Assembly: GCF_000247695.1 (NCBI RefSeq)
Contig: NW_004624751.1
Span: 28,392,252-28,456,251 of the forward strand
DNA: 64,000 bases
From: Heterocephalus glaber
Lineage: Eukaryota; Chordata; Mammalia; Rodentia; Bathyergidae
Reading direction: 5' to 3'
The position numbers and the translations under genes were made by a program. Below are positions 58,268 to 64,000 of the stretch, piece by piece. The notes beneath the pieces were generated by a model. The model was given only the letters and a program-made list of their open reading frames with translations. It had not been told where the DNA came from and did no database searches. How positions within the stretch are numbered: position 1 is the first letter of the stretch; each line of letters starts with the position of its first letter.

Positions 58268-58940
58268 AAGGTTACTGGTTCTAGCCTTAAGCCCCCAAAT
58301 AATAGCTAGAGCATAACTATTTTAATGAGTACACCTAAGCACAAGAGTTTATTTTCTTCCTGTGGCCACTGTTCTCTGCAGAAATCACCTCTATTGATTC
58401 ACTGAAAATGCTCAACACACGGGGTGGGTGCTAGTAGTGAAACTAAGTTTCTTCCTTCTGTGTCAATTTAGTAACCCTGACAGAAAACTGGGAAAGAAAG
58501 AATATGTTGAAGCATGTGCTTCACTCATCATTTTTCTTCAGAATATTTTTGAAAAAGAAAGTCTGTGACCAGAATTGTGGGTATTAGAAAACTGACTTTT
58601 GCTGCTATGTGGAAATTGGACTGGCTTACTTTCTCCTTCCTATACTAGACACAGACCAATTTCTACATAACCACCAGGATTATTAGTCTGAAACATCAAA
58701 TGATCTCCCTTCTTAAAGCACTTCTGATGAAAAAATAAGAATGTTAGCCATGGAAATAATCATGAAGCTAGTAGATAAATATGTAAATCATGGTAGTATT
58801 GATTGGGAGATGGTGAAACCCAAACACATTGAGAAATAGAAATAACAAGACTTGAACAATAGTTTATTTTTGAAAGTATAAATTATTAATTTACATAATT
58901 AAAACTATTACACATCTACTGTGTAGAAGCTGGTTTCAAA
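58268..58940. other. No feature recognised
   Basis: Unique sequence after the composite L1. Confidence 0.5.
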
Positions 58941-58944
58941 AAGA

Positions 58945-59620
58945 GATCAAAATCAGATTGGCTGCCTTCAAGGAACTCATGACAAAGAGACATAAATCTA
59001 AATTTAATACTAAGTGATGAGCTCAGTATGGGAATGTGCACATATTAATTTGAGAGCACAGCATAGAATAATAACTAATCCTTCTGAAGAGTCCTAGATA
59101 AGACTTAGTAAAGAAAATGTCTTAGTTACTTTTCTTGTTACTGAGACAAAATACCCAACATGCAAAGTTAAAGGAAGAAAATTGGTAGAAGTTTCAGTCC
59201 ATAATCAGCTGGCTCCAAGGCAGGGCAGCATGGCAGACAGGCATCGCAGAGGAGAAACAGTTCATGGCAGGCAGAAGTTAGCAAAGCAAGCAAGCAAGGG
59301 ACAAGACAAGCCTCTTTCTGTCCCTTATATTGTATCCAGACTACCAGGATTATGGTAACCATGATGCCAAACTAATCAGTGGACTGATTTAGCAATAACC
59401 CACTCTTAATCTTACCATTGCACCATGAATCAGACACACTCTAGATTCAGCCCCTCTGAAAAAGCCCCACCTGTGACTGCATGAGGCTTTGGGGGAACAT
59501 CTAGACAAGCCATAACAGGGAATATGGTTGAAGAATCAGTAGAAGCAAGTGAAGCAGGTGAAGAGAAGGATGACATTCTGTTCAATGAGAACAGAATACG
59601 CCAGTAAAAGAGTGGATATA
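58945..59620 (-). repeat. L2 LINE split by a MaLR LTR
   Basis: Left part 58945-59115 ('GGCTGCCTTCAAGGAACTCA', 'AAAGAGACATAAATCTAAAT') and right part about 59530-59620 ('TAGAAGCAAGTGAAGCAGG') read as reverse L2. The LTR at 59117-59517 sits between, so the L2 is the older. Confidence 0.45.
59117..59517 (-). mobile_element. MaLR solo LTR
   Basis: 'GTCTTAGTTACTTTTCTTGT' with 'TACTGAGACAAAATACCCAA', 'GTTTCAGTCCATAATCAGCT', 'AGCCCCACCTGTGACTGCAT' and 'AAGCCATAACA' give a full reverse-orientation rodent MaLR LTR. It is a close relative of the one at 8925-9560. Confidence 0.8.
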
Positions 59621-59721
59621 AAATGTTCAGGTAGTTGTTTACATGGGTTTGTTACAAAGGTACACCTTGAAAAATTTTAGAAAAGCAAACTGTAAAGGTA
59701 GTAAAGAATATATAGTGACAT

Positions 59722-59838
59722 CCTGGGTGTGGTGGCACATACCTGTAATCCCAGTACTCAGGGGGCTCAGGCAGGAGGATCACCATGAGTTCAAGGCCAG
59801 CCTGAACTATATAGGGGGTCTTGTTCAAAAAGGCAAAA
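59722..59838 (+). mobile_element. B1 SINE
   Basis: 'GGGTGTGGTGGCACATACCT', 'GTAATCCCAGTACTCAGGGG', 'CAGGCAGGAGGATCACCATG', 'AGTTCAAGGCCAGCCTGAAC' and an A-rich tail. The pol III A and B box regions are well kept. The 78-codon frame at 59643-59879 is B1 sequence. Confidence 0.95.
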
Positions 59839-60680
59839 AAAGGGGAACATGTAGTGGAAATTATTTACCTTGTACTTAGTAGATGAAACGGAAGGATAGA
59901 AAGTTTTAAACTAGGAATTCTATGAACTAGTACCAGCATGGATTTGCTATGTTTTGGATCTTCTCCAGCACAGATTTGAGAAGGTAAAGGAAAGGAGCAT
60001 AAAAGTCACTCAGGAGACATTTATAAATCTCAGGTAAGTAATAACCAGCATCTGAATGAAAGCAAAGGAGAAGTAGATATTCTATCAAGTGATTATGATA
60101 TAACATGAAAAGTTATTCAAAGTATATGGGCACACATCACATGTACATTTCAGTCTTAGAGGAGCATAACAAAATTCTATAAATCCTGTGTCAACACCAA
60201 CATTACTCCTATGCTAAAATACCCCAAGTTTTTAATACTAAGTGGAAGGGATCAAATCTCTCAACCTGTGTAATAGATGAAATCAATGTACTTCAAAGTA
60301 TTCCCCAATAATCACTGAGAATTCTAATGGAGCATTTTCCATGTGCTTGCAAGCCAGACTGCCACCTTCCCTCACTACTTACTTGTTCTTTGTTCTAGCT
60401 ATAGCATGTTTTCATCTGCTCCCTCTCTGTTCCTGTTGGCAGTATCCCTTGTGAGAAGGCCTGTGCTCATGCCTAAGAGGCTGCCTTTGAATGTTCCCCC
60501 AACTACCACGCTGAGAGCCAGAGGAGTCCAGTATTTGCAAAGCTACTTAGCAGTATTTTCTCTAACCATCCAGAATCTCTCAATTGCCTCAGAGGCAGCT
60601 CTGTTGATGTCCAAAATTTTACAAAATTTCTCAAATAGTTTCTTTGTTGTGACTCTCTTTTCTTATTTACTGTCTCACCA
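59839..60680. other. Unassigned; contains the longest open frame
   Basis: 60343-60786 is open for 147 codons on the plus strand, the longest in the window. It runs into the MaLR LTR at 60683, has no splice context or recognised motif, and a 72-codon frame opposes it. I regard it as chance or repeat-derived. Confidence 0.5.
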
Positions 60681-60682
60681 AA

Positions 60683-61063
60683 TGCTACAGTTTGGACCTG
60701 GTATGTCACCCAAAGGCCCACATGTTAAGGGTTTGTTCCCCAGCTTGGTACTGTTGGAAGGTGGTGGGAATGTTAGTGGGATCTAGTGGGAAAGCTTCAG
60801 ATCACTAAGGATGGGTCCTTGAAGATGGTAGCAAGACCCCTGCTCCTTCCTTTTTCTCTTTCACTTTAGGGGCAATTCTGCTCTACCACTCAGTAGAGCC
60901 ATGATATATCTCCTCTCCAAACCTCACCAGCAGACTAAAAGCAATAAGTACCCCATTTCATAGACAGGAACCTCCAATACTGTGAACTAAAATGAATCTT
61001 TCATCTTTGTAAGTTGATAATCTCAGGGACTTGTTAAGGTGACAAAAAGCTGAGTAACACACC
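60683..61063 (+). mobile_element. MaLR solo LTR
   Basis: 'GCTACAGTTTGGACCTGGTA', 'GGCCCACATGTTAAGGGTTT' with 'GTTCCCCAGCTTGGTACTGT', 'GGAAGGTGGTGGGAATGTTA', 'ACTGTGAACTAAAATGAATC' and 'GCTGAGTAACACA' give a complete forward LTR. Confidence 0.85.
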
Positions 61064-63870
61064 ACGTTTATTATAAAAAAAAACAAAAGAATTAAAAACT
61101 TCTAACCCCTGTGGTTATGGAGTTTCTAACGTAAGACTCCTAAGAATCTGATGAAGGACATTAGATTTCTTGTAGGATCCTCTCTCCTAAACTCCAAAGC
61201 ATATTCATGAAAGTAAATTAACTTACTTGTGATACCACTCTCTCTTTTAAAAACTTAATTATTTTAGTTATGTAAAGCCAAACACTTCTGTGTGGATAGG
61301 GGTCCTAACAGGTATCAGTAAGGGCCTCAATTATCTACAGTTAACTGAAAACTCAAATGTACTGGCTTTGAATGGTAAGAATTGTTTTCTGTGCAATAGC
61401 AGAAAGTCAGAGGACTTGTTCGAGGAAGTACACCATCATCTGTGACTCAGGTTTTCTCCATCAATGTGTGTAATTTTGTCTGTATACTTGTTACCTTGTG
61501 ACCATAAGAGGGATACTGCACTTACAACCATTCTTCTGGATAACAGAGTAGACAAGGGTGGAAGAATCAAAAAGACTTTTCCCTGAGAAGTGCTTTTTTT
61601 ATTTTGGAAGGAAGCTCTGCCTGGAAGATTTTTCCATATTCTCCAAGGCTATAACTTAATCCTTTCCCAATGCTCACATAGGGGTGGCCAAGAAAATTGA
61701 GTACTAACCTTTCCAAACTACATCAGTAAAAAATGGCAGTGAAGAACCTGGTTGGAAACAAATATTGAGTGTGCCTACTTTCTGCAATACCTGCATACAA
61801 TGCCATGATAATTCCTCTGTGAACTGACATGAATCTAAGGAAAATAAGACTGAGCTGGGTTTGCAAGCTAGACATATAAGACATCTGGCTAAATTAGAAT
61901 TTCAGATAAACAATGAAGAGGTATGTAAGTATATCCTATGCAGTGTTTTGGAAATAAATATACTAAAAAATTACTTGTTAAATTCAAATTTATTTGGGAG
62001 TCCTGTGTCTTATTTGCTAAATCTAGCAACCTTAAGTGAGGTCTTCTCCTTTTGGTTTTCAGATTGTCTGATAAATTAACTAAAATTTGCAGGACCCACC
62101 TTGTCAGAGCGCAATTTCCTCATCATGTACTGTATTAGTTTCTACTTTGTTGCAGCAAAACCCATGAAGCTATCTTCTAGACCTGTTTCTAAAACAGCCT
62201 GACCTGTTAGGCTGTAGTTCTGCCCTTGGTCTTTGTTGACATGCCTGGAGGATCTTTCTTTACTTCCTGGGCCAGATAACAAGATGCAGAGCCCATCACC
62301 CCACAATACATAGACAGAAAAATAAGGTGAATAGTTAAATTTTAAAAAATTAGATCCATTTCCATTAGTCCCCCTCAAGATATTCCCCCTTGCTTTGAGC
62401 ACATCTTTCCCTTCCTCCTTGCCACTTTCTGAAGCAGTCCCAGAAGTCCTCTTACAGTAATGCATTTAATTGCACCATTGTGGTTGCTTGAATGTCTTGA
62501 ATAGGTTCAAAATGTTTACTTTCATGGTCATTTTGACTTTGGGAAGATCCAGAATTAGTACTGTATCACATCCAGTGGATAAGGTGGATGAGGACACACT
62601 TTAATGTTTTGATGAATTTGCTTCTCTTTTCGATGGCACAAGGAATCAACATTCATTATACTGTTGATCACACCTGGTAATGACACTCAGGACTTCTACA
62701 ACTGTTTCTGAAAGTAGCATGCATGATAGGATAAGTGAGTTTGAAGAGAAGGGCATTTCGAGGTGGATTTATGGCCATGTGTCTTTATTGTAATACACTT
62801 TTTCATTTAAACATTCATCATGTGTTTTGATCACCCCTTGTAGTATATACACACCTGCACATAACACACAGCCTCTCCAGGAGGCTAACTTGTGGTCAGA
62901 GACAGCAATAAAGCTTGAATTAGTTCAAACTGTAGAAGTGTCTGTATTTTTATATTAAGAATATCCTTCACTTTAGAAAATCAGTATTTGACTGAACCAA
63001 AAAACCCCACAGTCATCATTTCTTGAAGTGCTTTTTATTTAATTTTGAGTAACTGAAAAATTCACTCAAGTCCTTCCTTCCAACAAAAGAAAAGTGCACA
63101 CCAAAAATTCATTCAAGCCCCTAAATGTTACAGAACAGCTCCCCACTCCTCTACACTCCTCTCTGCTTTGTGTCAGCCCGGTGATCAGCAGCCTCCACCC
63201 AGAGCCCATCTTCAGGAATCCAGGCTGAGCCCAGAAATGATGGCTGAGCTGCACATCACCACTCCCTTTCCCTATTTCATGTGCAGCCTGGCTCCTAAAT
63301 CCCCAGGGGAAAATGCGCATCATTGTATCATAGGAAGTTGCTGAGGATTTGAGCTGAAGAGAAAGAAGGCTGACTTGTGCCTGGGATTGGTTGTGGGCAG
63401 GCAAAAGAATCTAAAAGAGCAGTGATGTGGGAAGCTCCCACATCCCAGAATGATCCCATCTTCCAGATCCCAGCAATGGACCGTACTCCAGTGTAGTAAA
63501 CCTGTAAAGTAGCTACTACAACCTTGGAGAAACTCTAGATTTCTCCTAACTTCCTCCATCCTAACCCCCACCCTTTCAGTAAACCTCACAGTGCCACCGT
63601 ATCATCCCCACTATGGGTGATGAAGACAATCCCAAACTGGGCTAAGCTGCCCCTGTTCACCATGGGGCTATGAATGAAAGATGTGATGTCAGCCAAACCT
63701 AGAGAATGCTCCAGGGAGCTAAACAGGTTTCCAGATTGCTGTGCAAGAGGCAATTAAAAAGAGGATGGCACCTTAACACTGACAAAGCTCTCTCCTAGTC
63801 TTACAATTATACAATTTACAGAGGGTGTTGGACATCCTGAACGTCATGGATAATTTGCCCAAATAGGTGT
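61064..63870. other. Unassigned sequence, no gene supported
   Basis: 62128-62480 starts 'TGTATTAGTTTCTACTTTGT' and may be an unrecognised LTR in reverse; the 107-codon minus frame at 62142-62465 lies in it. Minus frames at 63066-63404 (112 codons) and 63320-63589 (89 codons) overlap in different phases and show no domain. Nothing else recognised. Confidence 0.45.
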
Positions 63871-63871
63871 A

Positions 63872-64000
63872 TTAGGAGGGTTTTTTTTTTAGTTCTTTTA
63901 TTGGTACATTTTAGGTATACAATTCATTTACATTTATCATTGGGTGTTTGTACCTGTACATGATATACCTTGGTTCTTATTTTTTTCCCCATTACCTGTG
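63872..64000 (-). mobile_element. Young L1 3' end, cut by window edge
   Basis: T-run, then 'TTTTATTGGTACATTTTAGG' and 'TATACAATTCATTTACATTT', near-identical to the L1 terminus at 37494. It is the start (3' end) of a minus-strand L1 that extends past 64000, so length and integrity cannot be judged. Confidence 0.88.

Noticed and set aside
60343..60786. 147-codon open frame, the longest in the window
   Set aside because: It has no domain-like composition, its 3' part is MaLR LTR sequence, another frame opposes it, and no splice or promoter context supports it.
63066..63589. Overlapping 112- and 89-codon minus frames
   Set aside because: They are in different phases, with no recognised motif and no convincing acceptor/donor arrangement.
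1..64000. Possible previously undescribed multi-gene system
   Set aside because: No credible coding genes, operon-like spacing or functional RNA genes are visible; the sequence is explained by transposon debris and unique non-coding DNA.

Overview
The window reads as non-coding nuclear DNA from a placental mammal, almost certainly a rodent: one deep intergenic or intronic stretch, AT-rich and CpG-poor, with no convincing protein-coding exon and no functional RNA gene. The rodent call rests on tRNA-derived ID-type SINEs (internal pol III promoter followed by GGTACC-A tails), 7SL-derived B1 elements, fused B1-ID elements, and ERVL-MaLR LTRs ending in the rodent-typical 'AATAAACC..CCTCCTTTAA' segment. 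The ID subfamily with a 'GCCTGCTGCGCAAGCGCAAGG' core would suit a non-murid rodent such as a hystricognath, but I cannot fix the species. All repeat family names come from remembered consensus patterns, not from a search.

Layout. 1-9 kb: mostly unique AT-rich DNA, an old ID copy, three MaLR-type LTRs and a MIR. 9-14 kb: a MaLR LTR carrying a B1-ID insertion, a CR1/L3-like fragment and a string of L2 pieces broken by an LTR. 16-21.2 kb: LINE-dense, with an inverted/direct L1, a GA microsatellite, a well preserved L2 ORF2 fragment and two successive L1 3' ends. 21.6-30.7 kb: four MaLR/MLT1 LTRs, MIRs, several microsatellites and a CpG-retaining unique block. 33-40 kb: an ID dimer inside one target-site duplication, then an ancient L1/HAL1-like element about 3.5 kb long, itself invaded by a young L1 that contains a 100-N assembly gap and by single IDs. 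40-50 kb: the longest low-repeat stretch, with candidate conserved non-coding blocks and a perfect hairpin. 50-53.3 kb: IDs, nested B1s, and an L1 with a head-to-head inversion followed by a small CpG cluster. 54-64 kb: L2, LTR, B1 and a composite L1 insertion (57279-58252) bounded by a 15-bp duplication; the window ends inside another young minus-strand L1.

No genes work together here. What the sequence records is retrotransposition: target-site duplications can be read for at least eight insertions, three L1 copies show the inversion expected from twin priming, and nesting gives relative ages (L2/MIR/CR1 oldest, then MLT1/MaLR and old L1, then B1, then young L1 and ID). I found no new molecular system. 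The items most worth checking are the composite L1 with a non-ORF2 tail, the ID dimer, the CpG-retaining blocks at 22.96-23.12 kb and 53.0-53.2 kb, and the hairpin at 47.93 kb.
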